The notes: generated by a model not told the origin, from the sequence alone. Positions 8,385-16,259 are shown, counted from the first letter of the stretch. The stretch: 64,000 nt of DNA from Calditrichota bacterium (GCA_013112635.1 JABFGF010000004.1:186001-250000); one strand, 5' to 3'. Program-made: numbers and translations.

Positions 8385-8408
8385 TGTACCGTGTGGTGTA
8401 ATGGTACA
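8385..8408. promoter_or_regulatory. Candidate operator of the YtrA-type regulator
   Basis: Perfect inverted repeat TGTACC-N12-GGTACA. Its near edge is 19 bp upstream of the regulator's start codon at 8366. YtrA-type repressors bind widely spaced dyads of this kind in front of their own operons. The link is inferred from geometry and position only. Confidence 0.5.
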
Positions 8409-8546
8409 TAAGGATCTTTAAAAATGCAAATAAAAATTTTTAGTTTACGGTCATATCCCGCACCAAGTCGTTTGAAAAGTTAATTGTTTGTCGGCTTTTG
8501 AATAATTAAATTCCAATCTGATTTCTCACCTAAACCTGGATGAATT

Positions 8547-9836
8547 ATGAAATATTTTATTACAATAATATTTATAGCATTACTATTTACGTCTTGTAAA
8601 ACACAATCACCATCAATGGATGAAATTGCTGAAAGTTATGTCCGGCTATCCCTGGAGATTGGTCTTTATGACAGCGACTTTATTGATGCCTATTATGGGC
8701 CTGAAGAGTGGAAACCAAAGGTAGAAAAGTCAGATTCATTACCTTCGGATAAGTTTATTAATCAAGCGAATGCTTTGTTAAAGCAATGCGAAAATGTGGA
8801 CCAAACGAATTATAAAGAGATTGACAAAGCGCGTCTTTCGTTGATGAAAAAACAACTGATTGCAGTAAAAACCAAAGTAGAAATGATGGCAGGGAAAGTT
8901 TACAGTTTTGATGAAGAAGCCCGCCTGCTATACGATACTGATCCTCCTCATTTTACTGAAGATTATTTTGACAACGTTTTGGCTGAACTGGAAAAAACTG
9001 TTCCCGGAAAAGGCGATTTATCCACCAGATATAACGAATATGCCAGCCAGTTTATTATTAAAAAAGACAAACTTGACATCGTTTTTAAAAAGGCCATTGA
9101 TGAAGGCAGAAAAAGAACAATGAAATATGTTGATTTGCCTGAAAATGAAAACTTTGTTTTGGAGTTTGTAAGTAATAAAAGCTGGGGCGGCTATAATTAT
9201 TACCAGGGAAATAGCCAAAGCCTCATTCAGATAAACACTGATTCTCCAAGTTTTATCCAACGGGCAATTGATACTGGCTGCCACGAAGGCTATCCGGGTC
9301 ATCATTTTTTAAATGCGCGTCTTGAGCAAAACCTGGTAAATAAAATGGGATGGAAAGAGTTTTCAGTTTATCCGCTTTTTACACCGATGTCACTAATCGC
9401 GGAGGGAACTGCTAATTATGGAATTGAAGTGGCTTTCCCAGGAGAAGAAAAAATCACATTTGAAACTGAAGTGCTCTATCCTTTAGCAGGATTGGATCCG
9501 GCAAAAGCCGTGCAGTATTCAAAAATTTCAGAACTAAGATCCAAACTTGGCTATGCAGGCAATGAAGCAGCACGTAAATATCTTAATGGAGAAATCTCCC
9601 GCGAAGATGCTGCAAAATGGAATGAAAAATATTTGTTGATGACACCCAAACGAGCATTACAAAGGATAAGTTTTGTTGATCAGTATCGCAGCTATGTCAT
9701 CAATTATAACTGGGGAAAAGATCTTGTTAAAAAATTTATAGAATCAAATGGCGGCACAGCAGATAACCCGGAAAAACGCTGGGAACTATTTATAGACTTG
9801 GTCAGCAATCCACATTCTGCAAGTGACTTAAAATAA
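8547..9836 (+). CDS. DUF885 family lipoprotein (metallopeptidase-like)
   Basis: The 429-residue protein begins with a lipoprotein signal ending in LLFTSC (Cys about 17). The central motif CHEGYPGHHFLNARLEQN matches the HExxPGHH signature of DUF885, a gluzincin-like family; the His residues and a downstream Glu (LIAEGTANYG) would bind zinc. The C-terminal TPKRALQ...SYVINYNWGKDLVKKFI segment is also typical. It is shorter than many DUF885 proteins (about 550-600 residues), so part of the N-terminal region is lacking. It should sit on the periplasmic face of a membrane. No operon partners are evident. Confidence 0.85.
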   Translation: MKYFITIIFIALLFTSCKTQSPSMDEIAESYVRLSLEIGLYDSDFIDAYYGPEEWKPKVEKSDSLPSDKFINQANALLKQCENVDQTNYKEIDKARLSLMKKQLIAVKTKVEMMAGKVYSFDEEARLLYDTDPPHFTEDYFDNVLAELEKTVPGKGDLSTRYNEYASQFIIKKDKLDIVFKKAIDEGRKRTMKYVDLPENENFVLEFVSNKSWGGYNYYQGNSQSLIQINTDSPSFIQRAIDTGCHEGYPGHHFLNARLEQNLVNKMGWKEFSVYPLFTPMSLIAEGTANYGIEVAFPGEEKITFETEVLYPLAGLDPAKAVQYSKISELRSKLGYAGNEAARKYLNGEISREDAAKWNEKYLLMTPKRALQRISFVDQYRSYVINYNWGKDLVKKFIESNGGTADNPEKRWELFIDLVSNPHSASDLK

Positions 9837-9854
9837 ATATCACCTATTTAATAA

Positions 9855-9880
9855 AAGGCATTCTGTCACAAGGATGCCTT
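9855..9880 (+). terminator. Weak hairpin after the DUF885 gene
   Basis: Inverted repeat AAGGCAT-N12-ATGCCTT starts 18 nt after the stop codon. No T-tract follows, so it is at best a weak intrinsic terminator or an RNA-stabilising hairpin. The remaining bases to 10052 hold no recognisable gene. Confidence 0.35.
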
Positions 9881-10052
9881 CATATGAAGTAATACCCACT
9901 CAAACTATGTATTTCCTGGTTAACCACAAAAAACTTTAAAACCGGATTAATTATTTTACAAATTTTCTACTTTTCCAGGGAATTGATTTGATTTATTTGG
10001 GGTTATATTTACAACCTAAAGAGTAAAGATTTTTACGAGAAAGAAGGCTTCT

Positions 10053-10415
10053 TTGGAAATAAAAAGAATTGTTCCAAACATTAGTTCAAATCAATTTGAA
10101 ATAAGTAAACAATTTTATATCGACTTTCTCGGGTTAAAATTAGTAATGGATATGGATTGGATTTTGACATTTGCATCTGAATCAAATCCGACTGCACAAA
10201 TTTCTATTGTCAAAGAAGAAAAAATCCACACTAAAAATTCCGATATTATGATTTCTATCGAAATATCTGACGTAGACATAGTTTATGATAAAGCCAGGTC
10301 TTTAGGTTTGAAAATAATATATCCAATAACGAATGAGCCTTGGGGAGTAAGGCGATTTTTTGTTAAAGACCCAAATGGCGCAACTATAAATCTACTAAGC
10401 CATGTTCACATATAA
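10053..10415 (+). CDS. VOC family protein (glyoxalase/bleomycin-resistance fold)
   Basis: A 120-residue single VOC domain: ISSNQFEISKQFYIDFLGLKLV near the start and GVRRFFVKDPNGATINLLSH at the end, the usual beta-alpha-beta-beta-beta module pair. VOC proteins bind a divalent metal and catalyse isomerisation or cleavage, or sequester drugs. The start is a TTG with AGAAGG just upstream. It is followed closely by a DUF3224 and a DUF1801 gene on the same strand; all three are small accessory proteins. Substrate unknown. Confidence 0.8.
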   Translation: MEIKRIVPNISSNQFEISKQFYIDFLGLKLVMDMDWILTFASESNPTAQISIVKEEKIHTKNSDIMISIEISDVDIVYDKARSLGLKIIYPITNEPWGVRRFFVKDPNGATINLLSHVHI

Positions 10416-10430
10416 AAAGCCGGAGAGAAA

Positions 10431-10826
10431 ATGAAAGTTAGTGGAATATTTGAAGTAATCCTTAAACCATTAGATTTTAGCTCACCGGGAATCGAAGGAG
10501 TCAATCTGGGAAGAATGTCCATTGACAAAACTTTTTCTGGAGAATTGAACGCAACAAGTAAAGGTGAAATGATTAGTGCGATGACCCCGGTAAAAGGTTC
10601 AGCCGGATATGTAGCTATAGAACAAGTTACGGGAAGTTTAGAAGGGAAAACCTGTGGTTTTGTTTTACAACACTTTGCAACAATGGCCAATGGAGAAAAC
10701 CGACTTATACTTGAAGTTGTGCCTAATTCAGGAACAGGTGATCTGGTTGGTTTATCCGGAAAAATGTCAATCAATATTGAAGATGGTAAACATTTTTATG
10801 AATTTGAATATACTCTGAGCAAATAA
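10431..10826 (+). CDS. DUF3224 domain protein
   Basis: A 131-residue protein that starts MKVSGIFEVILKPLDF and contains the recognisable core LGRMSIDKTFSGELNATSKGEM...GSAGYVAIEQVTGSLEGKTCGFVLQH and ends in SGTGDLVGLSGKMSI. This is the DUF3224 (allene-oxide-cyclase-like barrel) pattern. Function is unknown in the family. It follows the VOC gene by 15 nt with AGAGAAA as ribosome binding site. Confidence 0.85.
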   Translation: MKVSGIFEVILKPLDFSSPGIEGVNLGRMSIDKTFSGELNATSKGEMISAMTPVKGSAGYVAIEQVTGSLEGKTCGFVLQHFATMANGENRLILEVVPNSGTGDLVGLSGKMSINIEDGKHFYEFEYTLSK

Positions 10827-10841
10827 TTTTAGGGTGAAAAA

Positions 10842-11204
10842 ATGAAAAGTAATGCGACCAACGTTGATCAGTATTTACAGGAAGTTCCGGAAAAAAGAGT
10901 ACAAGCAATTACTAAATTACGAGCTTTATGTAAAGAAATATTAGTTGGCTATGAAGAAAGTATGATTTGGAAAATGCCATCCTACAAAAAAGATCAGGAT
11001 GTGGAAGTGGCTTTTGCCAGCCAGAAACAACATATCTGTGTTTATATTTTAAAACACGAAGTCATGCTCAATAATAAAGAACTTTTAAAAGGATTAAATC
11101 ACGGGAAAGGTTGCATCCGTTTTTCCAATCCCGATAAAATTGATTATGATGTCATTACAAAGCTGCTAAAGGAATCGACAAAATCTGAAGCAGGTATTTG
11201 CTAA
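10842..11204 (+). CDS. DUF1801 (YdhG-like) protein
   Basis: The 120-residue protein shows the DUF1801 pattern: VDQYLQEVPEKRVQAITKLRALCKEI, then ESMIWKMPSYKKDQ and a strand region VAFASQKQHICVYIL, ending with a helix. Such proteins adopt an iron-chaperone-like (frataxin/YdhG) fold, but the role is not established. It is the last gene of the VOC-DUF3224-DUF1801 string and is followed by a bidirectional terminator. Confidence 0.8.
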   Translation: MKSNATNVDQYLQEVPEKRVQAITKLRALCKEILVGYEESMIWKMPSYKKDQDVEVAFASQKQHICVYILKHEVMLNNKELLKGLNHGKGCIRFSNPDKIDYDVITKLLKESTKSEAGIC

Positions 11205-11228
11205 CTTTCTTTCAAATGCATTACAAAA

Positions 11229-11268
11229 AAAAAGAGGCGTCCTGAAATAAATCAAAATACCTCTTTTT
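11229..11268. terminator. Bidirectional intrinsic terminator
   Basis: Inverted repeat AAAAAGAGG / CCTCTTTTT with a 22-nt loop lies between the convergent DUF1801 gene and arsM. The A/T arms provide a T-tract on either strand. The long loop lowers confidence. Confidence 0.55.
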
Positions 11269-11286
11269 GCATTTACTTATGTATGG

Positions 11287-12090
11287 TTAGCTTATTCTTG
11301 CAACCACAGTAATACTATAAATACCCAAACCACTTTTGTTATATTTCTCCATTTGCAGATCATCAAGATAAGTTTTTAACAACTCATCCGGTAATACTAT
11401 TTCTCGGGATTTTTTTACTTCAATATCTTTGAATCCGGCATCTTTAACAATTTGCAAGTATTCTTCTCGCTGCAAAGCCCCGGAAACACAGCCCGCATAC
11501 ATCTCTGCTGATTTCTTTAAGCCCGCCGGAATTTCTCCTTCTAAAACTATATCGGAGATGCAAAAATGTGCACCAGGCTTTAATACGCGGTTAATTTCAT
11601 TAAAAGCTTTTTCCTTATCCGGCACAAGATTGAGAACGCAATTACTGACAACCACGTCACTCATATCATTTTCAAGAGGAAGATTTTCAATATCACCTAA
11701 TTTGAAGTCGATATTTTCAAAACCCAACTTTGCTTTATTGGCATTTGCTTTTTCGATCATTTCCGGTGTCATGTCTATGCCGATTACTTTGCCACTTTCA
11801 CCTGCTAATTGTCTGGCCACAAAAACATCATTGCCGGCGCCAGAACCTAAATCTACGACAGTCTCACCCGCTTTTATTTCTGCAAACTCCGTGGGAATTC
11901 CGCAACCAAGCTGAAGATCAGCATCGGCCACATAGCCATCCATTTTTGTATAATCCAGGCTGAATGCTGAATAATCAACCTCCTCAGTTCCACAGCCGCA
12001 TGAGGATGGTCCACAACATGAAGTATCATTTGTAACGATTTCGGCATATTTATCTTGTACAATCTTTTTTAGATCTGCTGCACTACTCAT
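11287..12090 (-). CDS. arsM: Arsenite S-adenosylmethionine methyltransferase
   Basis: The 267-residue protein has an N-terminal Cys-rich leader (SCCGPSSCGCG) and a class I SAM-binding motif VVDLGSGAGNDVFVARQLAG. Three Cys positions are typical for As(III) binding: LQLGCGIP, VVSNCVLNL and MYAGCVSGAL. ArsM methylates trivalent arsenic in the cytoplasm to methylated species. It lies in an arsR-(Cys-rich peptide)-arsM unit, and its ATG overlaps the peptide gene by 8 nt. ArsR upstream probably represses the unit until arsenite binds. Confidence 0.95.
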   Translation of the reverse strand: MSSAADLKKIVQDKYAEIVTNDTSCCGPSSCGCGTEEVDYSAFSLDYTKMDGYVADADLQLGCGIPTEFAEIKAGETVVDLGSGAGNDVFVARQLAGESGKVIGIDMTPEMIEKANANKAKLGFENIDFKLGDIENLPLENDMSDVVVSNCVLNLVPDKEKAFNEINRVLKPGAHFCISDIVLEGEIPAGLKKSAEMYAGCVSGALQREEYLQIVKDAGFKDIEVKKSREIVLPDELLKTYLDDLQMEKYNKSGLGIYSITVVARIS

Positions 12091-12199
12091 TTGCTTCTCC
12101 TTTCTTTTCTTTTATTTTTGCTGGTTTTTCATCAGGCGTGCAACATGCCGTTTTGCCACAGCAAGAATTATTTACAGTATTGTCTTGACCTTTGCTCAT
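12083..12199 (-). CDS. Small Cys-rich peptide between arsR and arsM (38 aa)
   Basis: The ATG at 12199 follows AAGGAGT; the frame encodes MSKGQDNTVNNSCCGKTACC followed by TPDEKP and a lysine-rich tail. Two vicinal Cys pairs (residues 13-14 and 19-20) resemble the Cys-rich leader of ArsM next door. The stop overlaps the arsM start region by 8 nt, so the two are probably translationally coupled. I infer a possible arsenite-binding or delivery peptide. No named family is known to me; the alternative is a leader peptide with no protein-level role. Confidence 0.65.
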   Translation of the reverse strand: MSKGQDNTVNNSCCGKTACCTPDEKPAKIKEKKGEANE

Positions 12200-12237
12200 G
12201 ATATTACTCCTTTTTTTGGTTTCTTTAATTTTAATTT

Positions 12238-12357
12238 TTAGTTTGTTGGGCCCGCCGAAACAAATTCCTTGATCTTCTTAATGCCATTCCTACAGGTTTT
12301 AACCAGGAATCTAATCCCTGGCTTCAGCTCCACGACAAAGAAATTCGGGGATGACAT
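12238..12357. repeat. Possible degenerate palindromic (REP-like) element
   Basis: The stretch between arsR and the Cys-rich peptide is richer in G+C than its surroundings. It contains the hairpin CCAGGAATCTAATCCCTGG (about 12303-12321), a 'TTCGGGGATGACATT' end and a 'CCATTCCTACAGG' segment. This composition resembles intergenic palindromic repeats found in many genomes. A 39-codon frame on the minus strand lacks a ribosome binding site. Only one copy is seen in this window, so the call is tentative. Confidence 0.35.
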
Positions 12358-12371
12358 TTCGATCAGCACTC

Positions 12372-12689
12372 TTAGCAACATTTAAAAGTTGAAAAAAGTT
12401 TTGTAAAAGCAGCTTTGGTTTTTTCAACAATTGCCTCATTCAAACAATAGCATGTACGTGGCCCTTCTATCTCTCCCTTTATAAGTCCAACACGTTTTAA
12501 CTCCTTTAAATGCTGGCTCACTGTGGATTGCGACAAAGGTAACCTGTCTACAATCTCTCCGGTAATGCAGGAATTCAATTCATTTAAGATCCTAAGAATA
12601 CTAATTCGTGCCGGGTGAGATAATGCTTTTGCTATATCAGCAAGCTGTGTATCGATTTGTTCAAATGTTTCTGTTTTTGCAACGGGCAT
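12372..12689 (-). CDS. arsR: ArsR/SmtB family metalloregulator
   Basis: A 105-residue winged-helix repressor: ALSHPARISILRILNELNSC, then LPLSQSTVSQHLKELKRVGLIKGE as the recognition helix and wing. The E. coli type ELCVCDL arsenic site is not present; only one Cys (NSC) lies at that helix. Further Cys residues are in TCYC and in the C-terminal FKCC, so As(III) is likely bound by an alternative Cys set, as in other ArsR lineages. It precedes the Cys-rich peptide and arsM and has a candidate operator 21 bp upstream. Confidence 0.9.
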   Translation of the reverse strand: MPVAKTETFEQIDTQLADIAKALSHPARISILRILNELNSCITGEIVDRLPLSQSTVSQHLKELKRVGLIKGEIEGPRTCYCLNEAIVEKTKAAFTKLFSTFKCC

Positions 12690-12709
12690 ATATTCTCCAT
12701 TTATCGTTC

Positions 12710-12725
12710 ATCGTAAATATACGAT
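12710..12725. promoter_or_regulatory. Candidate ArsR operator
   Basis: Inverted repeat ATCGTA-AATA-TACGAT lies 21 bp upstream of the arsR start codon. AT-rich dyads containing CGTA/TACG are the usual ArsR/SmtB operator form. Position suggests autoregulation. Confidence 0.5.
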
Positions 12726-12781
12726 TAATTAATTCTGAAATGCAAATCTTTTTTGTAATTTAGTTTTTGAATGGATGATGA

Positions 12782-12800
12782 TGAGCGAAATAATCGCTCA
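12782..12800. repeat. Perfect inverted repeat of unknown role
   Basis: TGAGCGAAATAATCGCTCA has 7-bp arms and a 5-nt spacer. It lies between the arsR promoter and the 3' end of the lipid-kinase unit. No T-tract follows on the minus strand, so it could be an operator or a weak terminator. Confidence 0.4.
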
Positions 12801-12867
12801 AATTCGGTTGTTAGTTACGTAGTTTCAAAATGAATGGATGGGCCGTTTTAATATTATGCATAGCTTT

Positions 12868-13761
12868 TCAAATCCAGAAAAACTCCACGTCTTTGTGAAG
12901 GCATTCAACATCTATCGGTGTGCTGCCAAAAAGTTCACCATCAGGGATTAATACTTTTGGAATATCTGTTTCAATTCGGATTTTTTTCGCCTTAAAAACT
13001 TCCACCTTCTCATCAAGAACATGTTCACCTTTAAAGATAGTAGGCAATAGTTTAATTATTCTACCTCGTGAAGCTTTATTTGCAAGAATAATGTCAAGAT
13101 AGCCATCGTCAATTTTGGCATCTGGAGCCATAATAAAAGTTGAACCCGTGTATCGTGTGTTGGCAATCTCCACAAATATACCGTCTCTTTGAACAGTTTT
13201 TCCATCCATTATTAGTATCATTTTAAAAGATTTTAAGAAAGCAATTTGGTAAAGCACCCCAAGCAAATACGAAAGTTCGCCAAGTGATTTTATTTTTTCT
13301 ACGGATACGCCAACATCTGCTACAAAACCGATTCCCATAATATTCAAATAATGATAGGTCTTCCCTTCTGTAGTTAATCGGACAGAATCAATTTTCTTAG
13401 GTTTGTTTTCAGAAATAATATCGATAGCTTTTTGCCACTGGTATGAAGTAAGACCGAGTTCTTTGCCAAATGCATTACCCGTCCCGATTGGCAGTAAACC
13501 GAGTGGAGGCTTATTTGCACCTGAGTTTTGATAGTACCCATTAACAGTTTCAAATAAAGTTCCATCTCCTCCTGCTGCAATAACTCCTTCATATTTTGCA
13601 AGATTTGCATTTTTGACCAGCTCAATTCCATGCCAGCTGTATTCAGTTATTAGAACTTCAACATAAATTTTTTTTTCTTCAAAGTAGGATTTTACTTCCG
13701 GTAGTATTTTTGCGGCTCTTTTTCCACCCGACTCTGGGTTATAAATGAGTAGTAACTTCAA
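12868..13761 (-). CDS. Diacylglycerol kinase family lipid kinase (copy 1)
   Basis: 297 residues with the DAGK catalytic signature: MKLLLIYNPESGGKRAAKI at the start, then GVIAAGGDGTLFETVNG (GGDGT nucleotide loop) and LGLLPIGTGNAFGKELG. The C-terminal beta domain contains LIPDGELFGSTPIDVE. Enzymes of this family phosphorylate diacylglycerol, sphingoid bases or related lipids at the membrane using ATP. It is the last gene of a three-gene leftward unit (paralogue, acyltransferase, this gene), which points to phospholipid or glycolipid synthesis. Substrate uncertain. Confidence 0.85.
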   Translation of the reverse strand: MKLLLIYNPESGGKRAAKILPEVKSYFEEKKIYVEVLITEYSWHGIELVKNANLAKYEGVIAAGGDGTLFETVNGYYQNSGANKPPLGLLPIGTGNAFGKELGLTSYQWQKAIDIISENKPKKIDSVRLTTEGKTYHYLNIMGIGFVADVGVSVEKIKSLGELSYLLGVLYQIAFLKSFKMILIMDGKTVQRDGIFVEIANTRYTGSTFIMAPDAKIDDGYLDIILANKASRGRIIKLLPTIFKGEHVLDEKVEVFKAKKIRIETDIPKVLIPDGELFGSTPIDVECLHKDVEFFWI

Positions 13762-13776
13762 ACAATCCTCCGAAAA

Positions 13777-14484
13777 TCATTGTTCTGATATTAAGTTTTT
13801 AATTTTCTTTTTTGTATAATCCCGTAAACTAACCGTATCCATGTCATTAATAATATTAATACCAATAATTTCACCAAATTTTAACCGTATTCTTCCAGGA
13901 TTGATTAATAATGAAGTTTTATTATTTACCCTAAACATATCCAGAATTGCAACCGGGATAATTTCTTTTTGAGTCTTCTTTGCAAGGTGAAAAGGTAGTT
14001 TTTTAAACGGTCTAAGTTCTCCATCACTTGTTCTTCCACCTTCAGGAAAAATAATTAATGATTTTCCTTTCTGTAAGAATAATTCGGCTTCGGTATAACT
14101 TTTTATGGATGCATAAATATTTTCGCGCTCAACCGGAATATTGCCTAAGCGCCGCATGACCCAACCATACAATGGCCATTTATGCTGACGCGATGCTTCA
14201 ATCCCACGCACAAATCCTGGAATAAATCCACCAACCAAAGGAATATCAAAAAAGCTTACATGATTGATCATATAAATGTAAGATTGGCTGGTATCTACTT
14301 TTTCCAGGAATTCTAATTCTATTTTAAAGAAAATAAATCTAAATAATCCACGAAGCATTTTCTTAACAAGCCAATCAAATTTTTCGACTGGCAAAAGAAA
14401 AGAAAGCAAAAGTGTAATCAGTAAAAAACCAGTGTAATACAGGCCTCCAATAATCCACAAAAATATGGATAAAACATATTTCAT
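13777..14484 (-). CDS. 1-acyl-sn-glycerol-3-phosphate acyltransferase-like protein
   Basis: A 235-residue PlsC-family acyltransferase. One N-terminal membrane helix (residues 2-25) is followed by the catalytic NHxxxxD motif INHVSFFDIP, the substrate motif GNIPVERENI, and the conserved FPEGGRTSDGE. The ATG at 14484 overlaps the stop of the upstream lipid-kinase gene (ATGA), so it is translationally coupled. The enzyme would acylate lysophosphatidic acid or a related lysolipid at the inner membrane. Flanking lipid kinases could provide phosphorylated lipid substrates. Confidence 0.88.
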   Translation of the reverse strand: MKYVLSIFLWIIGGLYYTGFLLITLLLSFLLPVEKFDWLVKKMLRGLFRFIFFKIELEFLEKVDTSQSYIYMINHVSFFDIPLVGGFIPGFVRGIEASRQHKWPLYGWVMRRLGNIPVERENIYASIKSYTEAELFLQKGKSLIIFPEGGRTSDGELRPFKKLPFHLAKKTQKEIIPVAILDMFRVNNKTSLLINPGRIRLKFGEIIGINIINDMDTVSLRDYTKKKIKNLISEQ

Positions 14485-15374
14485 GGACAAAAAACCTCGA
14501 TAGCCTGGTGCAGGCATTCAATTTCCACCGGCGTGCTACCAGCTAATTCACCATCGGGTGCAAGTATTTTGGGGATATTACTATGGATGGTTATTTTCCT
14601 GGCTTTGAATGCTTCAACTTCATCCATATTTACATGAGTACCGTTAAAAATAGTTGGGAAAAGGCGCAAAAGTTTTCTCCGCGAAACTTTATTTAGCAAA
14701 ATCACATCAAGAAAACCATCATCAATTTCGGCCTCAGGTGCCATTAAAAATGTAGATCCTGTCCAACGGGTATTTGATATTTCTACAAATATGTTTTCCC
14801 GTTCATAATTTTTACCATCAAGTTTAATTTCAATTTTGAAAGTTTTCAAAAATACCATCTGATAAAAAACCCCAACTGTGTAGGCAAAATTTCCAAGAAA
14901 CTTAAGAGGATGTGCAGTAACGCCAACATCAGCAACAAAACCAAGTCCAAGAATATTAAGATAATAAAATATTTTCCCTTCGGTCGAAAACTGGGCGACA
15001 TCTACTTTACGTGTTTTGCCTGAACAAATGATGTTAATTGCTTTTTCCCACTCAAATGTGCGGAGATCTAAATCACGAGCAAAAGCATTTCCGGTACCCA
15101 TGGGCAGGAGTCCAATAGGAGGCTTTCCAGAACCTCTGTTTTGATAATAGCCATTGATCACCTCAAACAGGGTTCCATCACCGCCGGCCGCAATTACACC
15201 ATCGTATTTTTGCAGATCACTGTTCTTTACAAGCTCAATACCATGCCAGCGGTATTCTGTCAGTTTTACATCCAACTCAATACCTTTTTCCACAAACCTG
15301 GTTTTAATTTTGTTAAATATTTTTCCGGCTTTTTTATGCCCGGCATGAAGATTGTAAATAAGAAGCAGTTTCAA
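14481..15374 (-). CDS. Diacylglycerol kinase family lipid kinase (copy 2)
   Basis: 297 residues, the same length as copy 1 and clearly homologous over the whole length: KLLLIYNLHAGHKKAGKI, GVIAAGGDGTLFEVINGYYQ, LLPMGTGNAFARDLDL and LAPDGELAGSTPVEIE. The start is placed at the TTG at 15374 because GGAAAGGA lies just upstream and the sequence aligns with the first residue of copy 1; a longer frame to 15425 adds a hydrophobic extension without homology. It is the first gene of the unit and overlaps the acyltransferase start. Substrate uncertain. Confidence 0.83.
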   Translation of the reverse strand: MKLLLIYNLHAGHKKAGKIFNKIKTRFVEKGIELDVKLTEYRWHGIELVKNSDLQKYDGVIAAGGDGTLFEVINGYYQNRGSGKPPIGLLPMGTGNAFARDLDLRTFEWEKAINIICSGKTRKVDVAQFSTEGKIFYYLNILGLGFVADVGVTAHPLKFLGNFAYTVGVFYQMVFLKTFKIEIKLDGKNYERENIFVEISNTRWTGSTFLMAPEAEIDDGFLDVILLNKVSRRKLLRLFPTIFNGTHVNMDEVEAFKARKITIHSNIPKILAPDGELAGSTPVEIECLHQAIEVFCP

Positions 15375-15556
15375 ATCATTCCTTTCCAAATTGTAAACTA
15401 AAAATAAACAAGTGATACAAAACATTCAATTTGCTATGAAAATGAAATCAGGAAATAAGAATTCCTGGTACTTGGATTCATTGAAATTAAATTCAAAAAA
15501 AAGTATTTATTGACTGATTATTAATTGCACTGGGCATATTTATTTTTTACATTCCC

Positions 15557-15572
15557 TGTGAAATATTTCACA
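15557..15572. promoter_or_regulatory. Rex operator (perfect palindrome)
   Basis: TGTGAAATATTTCACA is a perfect 16-bp palindrome and matches the known Rex consensus TTGTGAA-N4-TTCACAA closely. It lies 28 bp upstream of the rex start codon. A second, degenerate half-site (TGTGAATTAATTAAC) follows directly at 15574. It should give NADH-sensitive repression of rex and the hydrogenase genes. Confidence 0.8.
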
Positions 15573-15599
15573 CTGTGAATTAATTAACGGTAAATTAAG

Positions 15600-16211
15600 A
15601 TGCAGCTACCAGAAAAAACAATTGAACGGCTATTGCTTTATAAAGTATTGCTGTTGGAACTAAAAAACCTGGACAGAACAAATATTCATTCTCATGAGCT
15701 GGCAGAAATAGCAAATAACAACTCTGCGCAAGTACGTCGTGATATTATGGCTACAGGCTTTACCGGAATACCCGCCAAAGGCTATCAGATTAACGATCTT
15801 ATTAATAAAATAAAAGAGACATTAAATCTTAATTCCAAGATAAATATGTGTCTGGTAGGAATTGGAAATTTAGGAAGTGCAATTATTCATTTCTTTGGAG
15901 AACATAATACCCGTTTTGAGTTAAAAGCCGCTTTTGATACAAATCCGCAAAAAGTAAATAATACAATTGCAGGCTGCAAAACATATAAAATGGATGATCT
16001 TTCCAGTATTATAAAACAAGAAAAAATAACTTTGGGGATTATTGCGACACCAGCTTCAAATGCTCAACAGGTTGCAAATAGTCTTGTCGAAAATGGTATA
16101 AAAGGAATTTTCAATTTTACATCACATCCTTTACAAGTACCGAAAACGGTTAAACTAAACCGCTTAGATATAACATTGCAATTAGAGAAGTTGGCTTTTT
16201 TTAGTCATTAA
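15600..16211 (+). CDS. rex: Redox-sensing transcriptional repressor Rex
   Basis: A 203-residue protein with the Rex layout. The N-terminal winged helix (residues 1-75) contains the family's SAQVRRDIMATGFTGIPAKGYQI. A Rossmann domain carries the dinucleotide motif LVGIGNLGSAI, then FDTNPQKV and the C-terminal swap helix. Rex binds DNA when NAD+ is high and is released by NADH. Its position directly before hydCBA, with a palindromic Rex site upstream, fits NADH-responsive control of the hydrogenase. It lacks the usual G of some family positions but all main motifs are present. Confidence 0.93.
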   Translation: MQLPEKTIERLLLYKVLLLELKNLDRTNIHSHELAEIANNNSAQVRRDIMATGFTGIPAKGYQINDLINKIKETLNLNSKINMCLVGIGNLGSAIIHFFGEHNTRFELKAAFDTNPQKVNNTIAGCKTYKMDDLSSIIKQEKITLGIIATPASNAQQVANSLVENGIKGIFNFTSHPLQVPKTVKLNRLDITLQLEKLAFFSH

Positions 16212-16230
16212 AAAAAAAAATTAGATAACT

Positions 16231-16245
16231 TTGTGAATTTTTTCA
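16231..16245. promoter_or_regulatory. Degenerate Rex-like site before hydC
   Basis: TTGTGAATTTTTTCA matches the left half and part of the right half of the Rex consensus. It lies 16 bp upstream of the hydC start codon, in the rex-hydC gap. A GAGGA ribosome binding site follows at 16251. Binding would be weaker than at the perfect site before rex. Confidence 0.4.
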
Positions 16246-16259
16246 TTTAAGAGGAATTT

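Noticed and set aside
11429-11914. 161-codon plus-strand frame opposite arsM
   Set aside because: It lies fully opposite a gene with all ArsM motifs, has no ribosome binding site and no recognisable protein features.
12238-12357. 39-codon minus-strand frame between arsR and the Cys-rich peptide
   Set aside because: No SD, and it coincides with a palindromic, compositionally different stretch; reported as a possible repeat instead.
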